Positions 10,601-23,500 of a stretch of 64,000 bases of DNA are shown piece after piece (position 1 is the first letter of the stretch; each line of letters begins with the position of its first letter). The stretch covers positions 78,054 through 142,053 of the forward strand of contig JACCGJ010001390.1 of NCBI GenBank assembly GCA_013407085.1, read 5' to 3'. The notes under the pieces are model-generated. The model did not search any database and was not told the origin of the DNA. It saw nothing but the letters and a program-made list of their open reading frames with translations. A program made the position numbers and the translations under genes. The stretch comes from Atriophallophorus winterbourni (taxonomy: Eukaryota; Platyhelminthes; Trematoda; Plagiorchiida; Microphallidae).

Positions 10601-13225
10601 GGATCGTGTAATGTAGCAATCGGTCCGACTCGCGATGAGCAATCTCACGGCAATTCAATGTAATTCTCGTGCCATTCTTGGAAGCACTAATAGAATTTAA
10701 GTGAAATTTAAGATTTTATCATCAAGCAGAAGATATTCATTGAAAGTTTAATAAATGAGGGTGTTTTGAGCATATTAAATCGGTCAAACTGATTGCGGAA
10801 TTCCCTTGTATGCAACATATTATCTATTTTTCATCTGATAATGCGTTTGAATTCAGTTAAAGTGCACCAGTGTAATTAAATCGCTCGCAAACCGTGCTTG
10901 ACGTACTGAGATATTTACATGTTTTCACGATTTAATCGCTTGTTCAACCACTAAGTAAATGCGTGTGCAGAATCATTCAAGGTAAGCAGTACGCTCACCA
11001 AGCTCGGATGGAAATTTACAACCGTAATTTGTCGTTGAAACCAATTATATTGGCATTGGATTATTCATACGACGTCAGAGGTACTCGTAATTTAGGCGCG
11101 GTTAATTTCATTAGTTCACGTGTTGGCAATATGAGTATTCGTTATTTACCAGAAGTAACTATATATTTATCAGAAGTAACATTATTTTCCTTTCCTTATT
11201 CGATGCAGCACTTGCAACTATATTGTTCAATTGTTTAAAATCTGGCCGAAATAGTGGAATTGAAATCGCTCAGCGTAATCTGCTTACCGTTTATATCACC
11301 GCGAGTGCAAGTAAGCTAAACGTATCCACAAACTCAAAATATTGCATTCTAAAGAGCAAATCGATTTTTATCATGATTAAACTTTCGTAACCCAGCTAGT
11401 ATTTTGAACGCACGTGTGAGATTTTTTAATTCTGTTTGCATTTCCTGTGTGTTTTGATACTATTTTCATAATAAAACTGAAGCAAACTTATAAATCATTG
11501 ATAGAATTTTGGTTGTCTCCATGAAAAATTGCCGATTACTCTTGAATAATACATCACAAAATGAAGTTTACAAGTAGAGAACTTAAAAATATGGGCAAAT
11601 AAAACCAAATCAATTTATCAATAAAGAATAATTCTTCATATATACAAATGAATATTGGGTAAAAATATTGTAAACGAAAAACGCAGGTCTCAAAATCGCC
11701 TACTGAAGTAAAATTTTGGCGGCATAATTTAAAATATTGTGTCAAGGTGAATAACACCTGATCGAATGCACATGCATGCCGAACTCTCGGGGGAAAACGC
11801 AACCAAGAACAACATTTTACACGTAGAAAAACTCAAGGTTAATTGCATTTAATATTCAATATACCCTCATGCCGTGGTGAACAATGTTGAATGAAACATT
11901 AATAACATTTGGGAAAACGATATTACATTTATTTCGGTACCATGGATTATGTCTCGAAATACATAAAAATATATATATAATAAATTTATTATGCTTGATA
12001 ATAACACTAAGATTCACCGAAATTATTAATTTTGAAGCAACCATATTCGGATTAGAAAACTATGGTTTTTATAAATATATCTAATACATTCCGCCAGCAA
12101 AGCATACGCCGTGTTGTTTTAATATCAAAACAATATTGCTATGAATGGCCAAGTGTTTAGATTTTTAATCTGTTCAGGTTAAAATCCGCTTTAGTATAAG
12201 GCTGGAACGAACGAACGAACATTTTAATCCCATGTACACATCATACACGTTTGTGCATGCATGCGAATGTCGTTATTCTCTTAGACACATTAGTTTACTT
12301 CATATACATGTGCATGATGTATACAACAATGGATTGAATAGGATGGCCATTCCACCCTCGTCTAACGAAGTATACAAAGTTCACTATTTGTCAAACAATT
12401 ATGTACGGTTTCAAGGCATAGTGATCCTGATCGCATTGTCCATACCTGGTGAATGGAAACGGTAGGTAACCGAACCAATTGTGTTATGAATTTACATGGA
12501 AATATTGACATTTTGTAAACGGATACTACAATGTAAAATAAGCTACAATATTTGCGGATGTAATATTTTAACACACTTGGATTTTAACTGGTTGGAACAT
12601 GGTTTGCAACTGAAATTTCAACCACTAAATGCAACTTTATCTCCGTCTGATGAGGTCATGCAGCCAGAAACCAGTTGTGGATTAGAGAGATTTATAGATT
12701 GCTCGATTAAATTAACTTAGAGAAACGGGTCTTCATATTCAGGTTTATTCAGAGAAATTGGTTTGTGTGTGTGATATATTTTAACTCACTTAACTAAGTG
12801 CTAGTCCGTCGCAGGTATTTTCAGGACGATCATAGATAAGAGTTGGGTACGACTTTTCCAAATGGGTAACCACAACGTGGTTGGAACTATAAAATTCCCG
12901 TTTGAGACTCACCTAATCGCCATAACGTCGCAGTTCAAAATATATAATTTAAACTTACAAACTAATTCTGTAGAAATTAATTGTAATTATTCTGTCCAGC
13001 AACCATAGCAATATCGCAAGGCAAATCCAATGTTTTAACATTTGATTTAAAAATGGTAAATTTTCTATTATATCCTCGAGAAAATATCCTCGATCATATT
13101 TTGAAGCATCTGTGTGTTTGAATTACATTATTATCCGAAGCCAGTAGTTAATTATTTTTCAAATACAAATCGAATTCTGAGATTACATTTGTACATGACC
13201 GAAAATTTCCTCCCGTTCCCTACAG
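10601..13225. other. no gene recognised; degenerate HR repeat and short GAAC run
   Basis: Mostly noncoding. At about 12,207-12,222 there is a short GAAC tetranucleotide run. At about 12,405-12,465 a highly eroded HR repeat is visible: GGTTTCAAGGC, then GATCCTGAT, then CCTGGTGA where intact copies have CCTGATGA, then GAAAC. Confidence 0.4.
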
Positions 13226-13482
13226 TCTACTTTCTCAATCGGCACTACAATGCGTTGGGGAGCACAGCCTATCTTATTTTAATTCTCTCAAACTCTCTTG
13301 TTTACGTATATTTGACTTATCCTCGTCTATTTATCTGGGGCAAGTTCAAGAAACGATATATGCAGGAGGCGTTCCAGAGGACTCAACTTAGCGGAGGATC
13401 GTTTGATTTGGATTTCAGACAACATTCTCCCGAGAGGCAAGCTCGTAAGAGCTCTTTTGACGATTCTTCTAAGGAGCAGTAA
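13226..13482 (+). CDS. candidate terminal exon, last membrane helix and cytoplasmic tail
   Basis: The exon begins after a textbook acceptor (TTTCCTCCCGTTCCCTACAG, ending at 13,225) and runs to TAA at 13,480-13,482. It encodes VYFLNRHYNALGSTAYLILI, then a continuation of the helix (LSNSLVYVYLTYP), then a positively charged boundary RLFIWGKFKKRYMQEAF and a Ser/Arg-rich tail of about 40 residues. This looks like the final transmembrane segment and intracellular C terminus of a multi-pass protein. The entry phase (one base carried over) matches the candidate exon ending at 7,328. An AATAAA lies 43 bp after the stop. Family not recognised. Confidence 0.5.
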
Positions 13483-13524
13483 CATTTTGCTGTTCATCAA
13501 ATTTTGTAATGTAGACAAATCAAA

Positions 13525-13530
13525 AATAAA
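13525..13530 (+). terminator. polyadenylation signal AATAAA
   Basis: A canonical AATAAA lies 43 bp downstream of the stop codon of the candidate terminal exon. The close spacing supports a short 3' UTR there. Confidence 0.4.
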
Positions 13531-13699
13531 ATGTACAACTCACCGAATTCACTCGATAAATTTTTTACACAATATAAAATCTATCTTGTTATTTCTGAAT
13601 TCATTGTTGAGTTTGCATTCTTGAGTTCTGCACACTAGATGAAGTTTAGTTTTAAAAATAAAATATTTGCTTCCTGAACGAAATGCTTGATTGCATGAA

Positions 13700-13850
13700 T
13701 TTCAATTAAACATACACACCTCACGACTGGGATCGTGCTGTTTGCACTCATTAGGTTGTAACAGTAGGATCAGAATCTGTATGCGCTTGAATCAGTGGAA
13801 GAATGGAAAACAAGTCGCGCTTGTATGCCACTATTTCCTGTATAATAATT
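13700..13850 (-). repeat. HR (hammerhead) repeat, inactive copy
   Basis: Reverse-oriented copy of the 232-bp family: CATACAAGCGCGACTTG, CAAGCGCAT, GATCCTACTGTTAC, and then the core. The core has decayed to CTAATGA (13,748-13,754), and GAAA is replaced by GATC, while stem II GTGC-AAACA-GCAC is perfect. It should not cleave. Confidence 0.7.
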
Positions 13851-13879
13851 TTATAATCAAGTGGACACCCCACATTTAG

Positions 13880-16740
13880 GTTCTATGGTATTTGAAACAA
13901 AGGTAAATTGTTAAGAAAGTTTCAAAATCAAACCTCATTTTCATACACATTTGCATTCTTCCAAGAGCATACAAGCTGCGGTGGAACGAGCTAGATAATT
14001 TTACTGATTCTGAACGTGTAGACGTTTCAATTCGTGCAGTTTGTTTTACCGAACATGCATCGAAACTGTGGTATGGTGAAAAAATGTTGTTATAATTTGA
14101 AACAACGTTGAACGTAACGTGATGTTCAAAAACCGAATTATGGTAAGCTTTCTTGTCGTGTGGTAAAAAATTAATGAATATGTGTGTAGTCGCATGGGAT
14201 ATAAAGAATAAAAACGGTCATATTGGGGAAGCTGGGAGCGCTAATCACGAACATTTACATGATGCGCGATACACCAAATTCTGGTGCAACACAATAGCCG
14301 CAAGCGGATAACAATGGCAATCACAAACCATAATTCGGGTTTCGAACGGGTTCGGATGAAAACATCCACAGGACAAGAGCAGATGGAAAACGTCAACCTC
14401 TATTGATCTATATGTAACTCGTCAAGGTCGCTCAAAGAAGCCTAATCGTTGTGATGGCTTGAATTGTACAGACATGTTCTGGGCAATGTTGTGGTAAGGT
14501 AAATTGTTTATATAAGACAATGTGTGATATTACGTTCGTCATATGCCTAATAAATTGACATTCTCTTGTGTTGCGGGATTCGTGGGTGACCATGAAGGAA
14601 AGTAGGAAAGATTGACCTCAGGTATGAAGTGGGACGAAATCGATAAGTATGTGTGAAACGTTGAGGTGAAGTGGTTAATGTTGGTTCGACTGTCCACGAA
14701 GCCTGTGCAAATAACGTAATAGACGTTAGGACAGGTTATGCGGTTTACCATGACTGACACAATGTAATCCCTCCTAATGACTCCAATCCACCTATTTTTC
14801 CAGGTCTAGTTGAAAAGCATTTCCTGATGATCAAAAGAGACATTAAGGTTGTCGCACGACTGAGCTATGCCTCTACCGAGTTAATTCGAGATATGGACGT
14901 CGAACGACAGATCCGTGAAATGTGACAGATTGCTTAGAGCCATATCTCTCGATAATCCACACCCATTGCATGAGGTCCTCGTGGGTTGCAAATCATTCTC
15001 ATCTACGCGAATTCAATACCTCGTCCCTTATTTGAGAATTGCAAAATTCATGAATTCTTTTGTCTCTTACATTGTCCGCTATTTGTATGATCAATTGAAA
15101 GATATTCTTGATCTTAGTAGACGACTTACGGTGTGAATAGGGACATTGAATCCTCACCCTCACATTTTTAAGTAATGTTTATGGAAATATATTTTGGGTG
15201 GTTGCTGGAAATTCGTGTACATGAATAAAGTTATTTTCTTCTTCTTATTCTATGTAATTGAATCCTCGCTGGAACTTGAATAACCGGATTGATTTCTATA
15301 TAATATGTAAAATAATATTGTGATCTTTTAAACTTTGCTATAGCAATCAGACAGACAGTTTTTAAAACAAAATTCTTTCAAATGTTTTTCCGAAATTTAT
15401 TTTACTAGATCTCATCGATTATTGTAACCTAGTATCTAAATATGTATACATTTTCGACTCTGGTGTTGATGATCCGAAGCGAATTTCAAATGAAATATTT
15501 ACTTTCAGTTGTTGCGATAAACGAACTAACCTATATGTCCAGCTCAATATGACTATTGCCTAATAATTCAACCGTTGTGCATTAAACTTCATTGACAACA
15601 TTCTGGAAAATGCATTCGGCACGCCTTACTGACGTCGAATAAATGTTTTCAGAATGACTAAATTTGATAATGCGAGCGTCAAGTTCGGTCAAGTTAATTA
15701 TCTTTGCTTTGAAAATCCGCTAGACTAGCAAACACTAATATCATGTATCTATTCTATAATTACTCTGTACCTTCAACCTTCAATCCTACATCAATTTGGC
15801 GTCATGATAATTAGTGGATATGTCGATAATTAGGGCTTACATCGATAGAAAAATAAGTATTGTATACAGTCGAAATTGTATAGAATATTGCAGCGGAAAC
15901 TATCTCAAAGATTCATGGCAATATCTTGAGTTGCTATGGCGAAACAGGTAGTTAAAAATATGCAGATAATGCCATTTCAAAACTATTACAAATGGTAATG
16001 CACCATTTACTTTTTTGATAACATGACTCGTCTAGCAGTTTTAAAACGCACTTTATTTTTTAGACAAATTTTTAGTAAACTTTGAATAAAAATCAAATCA
16101 GAATATCTCATTCGAAGTTAGAAAATGAATTTGTTTATAATTTTTCATAGTTACATTGAAAAAAGCTCAGCTTCGGTTGGAAATTTGAGTTTTGTTCCAT
16201 CCAAGCTACTTGTGATTTTTCAACTGTTCGCAAACATTGAAATATTGTGCAAACTTATTTTGGTGACCTAATTTTGAGACAAGAATGCTAGCTGATAAAT
16301 GGCAAATGTCGCAAGACCAATGATTCTAATCTTCATGTTGTTTGCTTGAATTATTAAACAGATTGCCATCGAAAGTAATTAAAAGTCACAAATGTATTTG
16401 AAATATTTGAAGAGTTGTCGGGATTAAGGATCTCGCTCATAATCTTTTTGATTTGAATACATTTAAATATATCTTGTGTAATATCTCCAGCAAACAATTT
16501 TTACTTGGTAGTTTAACACCTGAATCGTTGTGTGGCATATAGTGAGGTCAAAATTTACTTATTTTGATTATCTTTGAAAACAGCAAAATCATTAGCAGCG
16601 CTCTTTTCCACGGGTCTATGTCTAAAGCATACCCAACTTATGCGGATTGAATAAACCATCTCAACCTGTGACATTCTTTAAGGTGATTCTAATGGTCTTC
16701 AATATTTGTATGAAGATCCCCGTTTTTCTTCCCTGTTTTT
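13880..16740. other. no gene recognised
   Basis: AT-rich sequence with no supported gene, recognisable element or RNA. Isolated ORFs of about 73 codons (14,539-14,760 minus; 14,915-15,136 plus) show no domain signal. Confidence 0.5.
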
Positions 16741-16742
16741 GC

Positions 16743-17060
16743 TTCAATTCAATTCAATTCAATTCAATGGTCTAAAAAGCACATAGCTTTACAAAAACCA
16801 CAGAATAATATGCGAATTACAAATAACATAATAAGTAAAAACTGGATTTGTTTGCCTACTGATCAGTTCAGGAATCACGTGAAAATACATAGGGCAGAAA
16901 TTGTTTTCAACCGGTTGGATGGGGTAAATATGTATAGTTTACTTCGATGCATAGGTTCAAATCTTTTATAATGCAGAATATATTGTTTCAATGTTTGGAG
17001 TGGTCGACATGAAGTTGTCCAACTTCGATTTGAATATATCCAAAACCAACTTCACATTTG
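16743..17060 (-). mobile_element. LINE 3' end with pentanucleotide tail
   Basis: A perfect (TTCAA)n run at 16,743-16,766 leads into GGTCTAAAAAGCACATAGC, the conserved 3' terminus of the CR1-type family also seen at 44.4, 51.0 and 56.05 kb. Reading from the minus strand, the element ends in (TTGAA)n. Toward 17,040 the sequence decays (TTCGATTTGAATATA, the ORF2 C-terminal helix region). CR1-clade elements commonly end in short tandem repeats and not poly(A). Confidence 0.75.
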
Positions 17061-18945
17061 ATTTCGGTTATTAAAACCTATCAATTCCACCATATATCTT
17101 ATGCGCACCAAGGCCGAGATAAATGTTATACCCATTTTATACGTACCCGGTACTCGCAGCTCTTTTAAAGTTATACTTATCGCTTGTGATATCTCTTTGA
17201 TAGAAAATGTACCATAACTAGCTACTAGTTCAGCTATAAATCTACCATGCTTAGTGCATGGTGCGTGTGAATAAACGATGAACACACTTGAATCATAGAT
17301 GCCACTAGTGTGGTAACGCAAAGTTCCGCGGATTAGCCAGGTGTTTGTTTGATTTACATCCATATCACAACAACGACCCTAAATGTTGTGTTTCCGATGG
17401 AGTTAGGTTTCAGGTGCATGTAGTTGTACATCGATCCATCAATGGTCGATAACATACGAAGTTACAAAGTGCGAGATTCATATATAAAAATATCCATCTG
17501 ATCCGATGATATTCAACAGAACAACGCAGAAATAGTTATTCGGGGTTAGTGTATGTAAAGCTGGCAAATTTTCGGTTGTCAACATCCATGTTTTGGGGCA
17601 GATTTGTAGGCTGCAACAGAGTTTCGAAACATTATCTCTGCGAGCTTGTCAACCATGATCAAAACTAGTACGCTCCTGGCTATGGAATATACATTGCGGG
17701 GCAGATAGAATATACCATCGGGCTACCGAAGTCGACAGAGGTTGACTGAAATCAACATACAGAGATCGGTTGCAACGCTTGAGTCTCCCTTCTCCGTTAC
17801 GTAAATATATTCGGACACTAACAAACAAAACATTACATATTCTAAAGAGTTGTTTAAACATTTGCGACTACTCATCCATGCCAAGCCCATCGAACTATTC
17901 ACAAAGTTCATCACGACGGTCCATAATATCTATACATATATTAGATATGGTGACTCTCGACGTTCATGTATTCCCAATTGTACATTAAAAATTCCCGTTT
18001 TACTGTCCATGATACTTTTAGTTTTTCTGTTTGTGCACCCCGATGCTTTTGTTACCGCTCCTGATGTCCTGATGACCTACTGTCCCAGGATTGCCACATT
18101 TTGGTACAAAACGAACTTGAGTGTAAAAAGTGCTGCATAGGCGAGTACTCAGTCTGACTATACGTAACATTACATTGAAATGTTGACGATGTTTTACAAC
18201 TATTTCTTCTACATGAAGGAATATTCAATATGCTATTTTATTTATAATGTATTTTTGTTTAAAATTTTCTTTCAGTTTAGAACTGATCATGATCACTGAT
18301 ACACAGCATCAGCTGTTGTGTCAAAAGTACTTGATGTTGATACAGCCTGTGCTCGACAAATAAGTCAACTATAACTAGTGTTGCTTGCTCACCATCGTTT
18401 GTTTTTCAATAGCTCTTAATTTGTTAGGCCAAGTACGTGAAATTCCATCTGTTTTCGCAAGAGGAAGCACGGAGCAAGGATATAAATAATAAGAGCAGTG
18501 ATCATGATTACTCCATGTATTATAACCGGAGTATTCTTTAAAACCGATCACGACCTAAAAACCATGGCAAATCAACATAGTAGTTTTAAATATTGAATCT
18601 TGGAACGATCTCCCTAAAATTCAAGCTTACATAAGACTTAATTAAAGTACAGTATATTACCTTCGGCACGTCTCCATATCGGAGGTTATTTATCCCATTG
18701 ACATCAATATACCTTTGTCAAAAGCAACTGCTTATATAACAATTACGGTTTCTCTACAATTATGATTACTTTGATAATGTGTACATTTGTTTAACGAATC
18801 TGTACCTGTAATTTGTATAAATTCCATTGTGTTCATTTAACATTGTGTTTAAGATGGAATGTTCGAATAAAGCTTTGTCTTTCTCTTTCAACCACAACAT
18901 TAATACGCAAAACTAAAAAGAGATTCCTCATAAAGCTACGTGACT
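17061..18945. other. no gene recognised
   Basis: A 103-codon minus-strand ORF (17,052-17,363) adjoins the LINE tail but does not read like LINE ORF2, and I cannot assign it. A 96-codon plus-strand ORF (17,850-18,140) contains one hydrophobic stretch (LLSMILLVFLFVHPDAFV). Neither has enough signal to be called a gene. Confidence 0.4.
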
Positions 18946-18949
18946 TTTA

Positions 18950-20590
18950 ATAATGACAGAAATATTCTTTTGATCACATTCAAACACGCTCCTTGTTTAC
19001 AATTGCATAGATTTCGCCTTGAAACTGTTATTGGAAAGTCAGAAAGATTATCTGCTGAACAGTATCTTTGGTTTCGTCAGAGATGCTTAAAACGGTCAAT
19101 TTAACCCGTGATAAGCCTGCGTTACAGATTGAATGGCTGCAACAAGGGGTATTCTTGGTAACGATGCCTGAAAATTGTAAAGCAAACGCGATTCTTACCA
19201 TAAGTGATTAAACGGATAATGTTGATTCGGACATTGTTGGGAGTCAGTATGAGGCTATTAGAAGCCGAATATTATGAATAACTCTGAGAGGGTTGTTTCG
19301 AGGTACCTTTGAGGGAGTAAGAATTAGCTTAGTCAAAGATTTTGGTTCACGCTTTACTCGAAATATGCTCAGACCTCTAGGATCTCACAACTTCCGAAGA
19401 TATATCATGTGGGCGTTTCCAAGACAGACAACATAGATGATATCGTGTCTCAAACCAAAGAATTAGTCAAGAACATCACCCATTTGTTGAAACCGCAGGT
19501 AAGAAATCGAAAATGTTTCATTAAAATCTTTTTCAGGTCCACTCGCCTCTCGAGTTCCGATAAAATTTAGGTAGTTTTGACACACGTCCCTTGTTCACAA
19601 ATGTTAACACTAAGTCACTTCACTCAGATACGACCGTGATAAATCGTACAAACTCGTGTGTAGACCAAATCACTAACAGTGTATCAATTTGTTTGAATAC
19701 GAAGCACTTATTCTTATTCAATGGCATCTATTCGAACAATGGTTTAGCGATTGGCTCAACACTTTTCAAAGTGATATCAAACTTGTACATCTGACATTTC
19801 AAAACGAAATCTGCGAAAATGAAGCCTCAGTACCAAAGATATTGCTGCACAATTTCCATGATGCATAAAAAGCATTTCACAGTTACCTCAAAAGCTTTGA
19901 TACTAAAATCCAAGTTAAAACATAACTTGAGTCCACAGAAGAGACACTTACGTTATCGGACCGTATTAGGCAAAAATATAACATCAAGATAAAAAAATAC
20001 TGCCTATCGTATGTCAGCCGACATTAATTCGGTTTTAATGTACACCTCTTTGCGTCCTAAAAGGTATTTAAGTTAGTAGCGAAGCAGCAAATATGCGAAG
20101 ATGCTTCTGCCTCAAGTGGTCAGTGGTCGAGTTGCAGAATATTGTTACACTAAGAGTTTACTTAAATTCAATTAAAGAGAGTAGAATAGACGTCAACGTT
20201 AACGAAAATGCTTGGTGAGCTGGGTTTCTAAACCGAGTCAGTGACGACTCGAGAGGAATAAGTAGAATCCATATGAATGAGCAGAACGCTCTGCTTCATA
20301 ATAATTCATCCGAATGATAACGCACCTCGATTTTGCGTGACGATTATGTATACAAAATAAGTGCAAGTGTTTCCCAGGTGATTAAATTGGACAAATCCCT
20401 GAAGAACGATTTAATTGCATAAAAACACATAAAATAAATCGGAAAGCAACCCCTCGATGCAAGTGAAAATTGATCTCACATTTAGCATTCAACACCAGCT
20501 AAACAAATACTGGACATGGGTCACAACGTGGATCCTGATAACATGAACATTGTGAAGCAAAGTGTAAAAAACGCATAATGAAACCACCAA
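18950..20590 (+). mobile_element. degenerate Penelope-like element (RT plus GIY-YIG endonuclease)
   Basis: The pieces occur in the order typical of Penelope-like elements. QLPKIYHVGVSKT (about 19,395-19,430) corresponds to the family's LPKIHK motif. ALFTNV-like PLFTNVNT lies near 19,590. A long block from NSVSICLNTKHLFLFNGIYS to NGLAIGSTLFKVISNLYI (19,665-19,790) matches the RT segment around TPMGSPLSP, here mutated. SYLKSFDTKIQV lies near 19,900. A GIY-YIG-like stretch follows (CKCFPGD, then IGQIPEERFN, near 20,360-20,420) and then ILDMGHNVDPDNMNIVKQS (about 20,505-20,565), the family's closing GH-x-D-x-x-N-V motif. Stops and frameshifts throughout make it a fossil. Penelope-like elements are a known host context for hammerhead motifs, which is relevant to the HR repeats here. 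Confidence 0.72.
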
Positions 20591-20599
20591 AGTATATTG

Positions 20600-23500
20600 T
20601 TGCTCACATCACCTACACTTACATACCACAACTGGATTATGGTTATTTGCCATCTTTATGTGGTGACTTTAAGTTTAAGTTCTATAAGCCATTAAAACAA
20701 CAGAAAATCGATGAACAAAGTTATCCTTTAATACCACCGTTAAAATGGCTCAAACAACGAAAACAGTGTACAAATACAGAGGCACAAATTGATTCTTGGT
20801 TAGAAATGATCCATTATGGTGCTCACCTTCCCCGCCTTAGAATTTGCCACTGAATGATGTTTGTTCGACATCATTAAGTGAAAACGGTGAAGATTAAGTT
20901 AAGTTGGTCTTGGAACAGCTGAGAACTAGGAGAAATTTCATACTTGTAAGCTACTGTTCAATAAGGTTTTACCACGAAGCACGACTTCTAATAATAAATG
21001 TATTCTCGGTCATGACTTCACGATGCTTGAAATGACAGACACATTTCGGTACTCTCATCCACAGCAATTATACAATTGCATCCAAGTATAATAATGGTTA
21101 CTAATTTATCGTTTATGTAAGGCTCACAAAACCTGAAATTTAACATTTCGAGATGATGACGGCAAATAGCAAGTAAAACAATATGAGATGTGAGTGTGAT
21201 GGATATGTGAAGAACAGTGCATTGGTTATTTTCAGTGTTTTGAGCGCTTAAACGAGAATCCCACTGTCATTCTTTATTTGAACATCAAAGCTTGTTGTAC
21301 GAACCTTATTGAACTGTGTCATCAAGTATAGCATTTTTTACTACGAAAAATATTAATAAATACTAATAAATAATAAATAACAACAAAAATAAATACACCG
21401 TTTTAGCACAAATGGTTTCTTCTTGAGTATGCCACATCAGGATAAAAGTATACGTAAACAAATTGACAAATGAACCTGATCTACTTCAAACATTAAATAA
21501 TTAATGTAACGTGCTACTGCTCAAACTAGTTTGATCGATATCAATGTTGCCCATAGTAATGCGAGATAATTAACTGAAGGTTTTGTACACATACATTCAG
21601 TGTACAAATTTTGATCGTTATCACCTCAGATTCCTCAAGTTGTTCTAACCAATTCTTCATGATATGTTGTCAGAAACCGTGTAAATTAGACTCTGCGCAT
21701 CGAAACTTCAAATTGGACAGACAGATGCAACAAAAATTCCAATAATAACACCACCAAATCAATCATTAGTTGACGGATAAAAAATATGGCTTTGAGTGAT
21801 GCACTTTTAAATACGATTAGCTGCCAACCGGAAACCAGCAACGTAAATGAGTTGTGGGTATGGTATGTGATATAATCTCAAGAATTCAATCGAAGTGAGC
21901 TCCGAACTTATCCACAGGAACTCAATAAAAAACCTCAAATTTGAACTAAGAAGCCGAACTTGTAAGTGGTTAAAGGTACGAAACGTTGTAAAGCTATAAA
22001 GATTTTGATACCGTTGCCACGAGTGTTCTTTTTGTTATTGGACGCGTAATTTTTTCCATGAAGCACGATAAACAGCAGTTCTCGTTACGTGTTAGTGAAC
22101 GTTCTTCGGTCAACATCTCCTCAAAGCAAATCCGAGTTGCTTACGAGAATAGGCTATGCCCAAGTTTCTGTCATGAAATTTGTTAATACTCACCCAATAT
22201 TGTATTCCGGTAAACTTGTCAATTCAATGTTTTATCTCATCTACCTGTTAGTGAAATATCAACAAAACCTAAGTTTTAGTTGCTTTTCGACTTCTTAAGT
22301 ATAAGAGGTGCTAGCAAGCATAATTGAAATCGGTGGGTAAGATTTCCCTATCCATTCATCGTCGTAGTTCAGCTTTGTGTCATCCGTGTATCGCAAGTAC
22401 ATATCCATTTGCTCAAAAACCGATTTCAGTCATTCTTGCTCTGCTTTGGGCCATACAATAGCCGTCAATAAATGTTCTAGAGGTTAACTCGATGCTCTTT
22501 TGCTGACCAATCTTGCCGTCGGATTGAAATTGTATACCCAGTGTACATCATAGATGTAGCGCTTTAAACCAGCTGATTGGGATGGTGTGATAAACCGTTG
22601 ATGAACAATGGTATCACAAAAGTTTCAACGGTTTTCCAGCAAAAATGAGTTGTTAAATAAAGGGGACGCAAGGATAAATAGTATTGTTCTTTGTCTCAAA
22701 CATACAGCGAACGTGTAAGGATCCAAAATGCCGTATTAAATGAATGCTTTACAATTGAATTCAAACTTTCGAATAATCAATTAGACTTTATTTTAATATG
22801 AAGAGTTTACCACCAGGGGATCACTTTCATTGATGTGTTTCCTTGACATACTTTGTTAGGCTACAGATCCGTGGTTGTTTAGTGTCAACCCGATTCAAGT
22901 GCTAAAATGTTCGCCTTTAAATTTTTCCATCCACTTTTCAAAATCGACCAATTGTAGTACACTTTTGTCGGTGTTGTATCAATCGTTGAACAATAAACGA
23001 TTTTTTGTGTCTCACAATATATTTGACATTCTATTTTCATTTGACTTCGGATTTACCACAATTATCCACTCGCGATGATATAATTCCACGTAAACCGTCT
23101 TCATTTAAGATGCTGGAGAGGAAATACATCGCATTTATCATGTGTGTTATTAAAAAATATAAACATTTTGAGTGAAATATTAAAACGGTAAATCAACACC
23201 AGTAAAATTGGCACATGGTTTTATAAGCAAACTTACAAAGAAAAATGAGTAGAATATAAATGGTTGCCAGTTTCCAAAGCAGCTTCAATTAAAAGTATAT
23301 GGAGACCGAATCAGACTGAATCGCACATATAAGAATGCGTAAATTTTTAGTTACGGCTGCTACAAATTAAATCAACTGCCAGATTGCGATATTAAACTCG
23401 GTGATAACTGGTTAAATGTTAAATGGTAAAATGTTTGTGACGGATCATGTGGATATAATGGAAAATAAGTTAAATGCAAAAATTTAGAGCAGTTTTGGGT

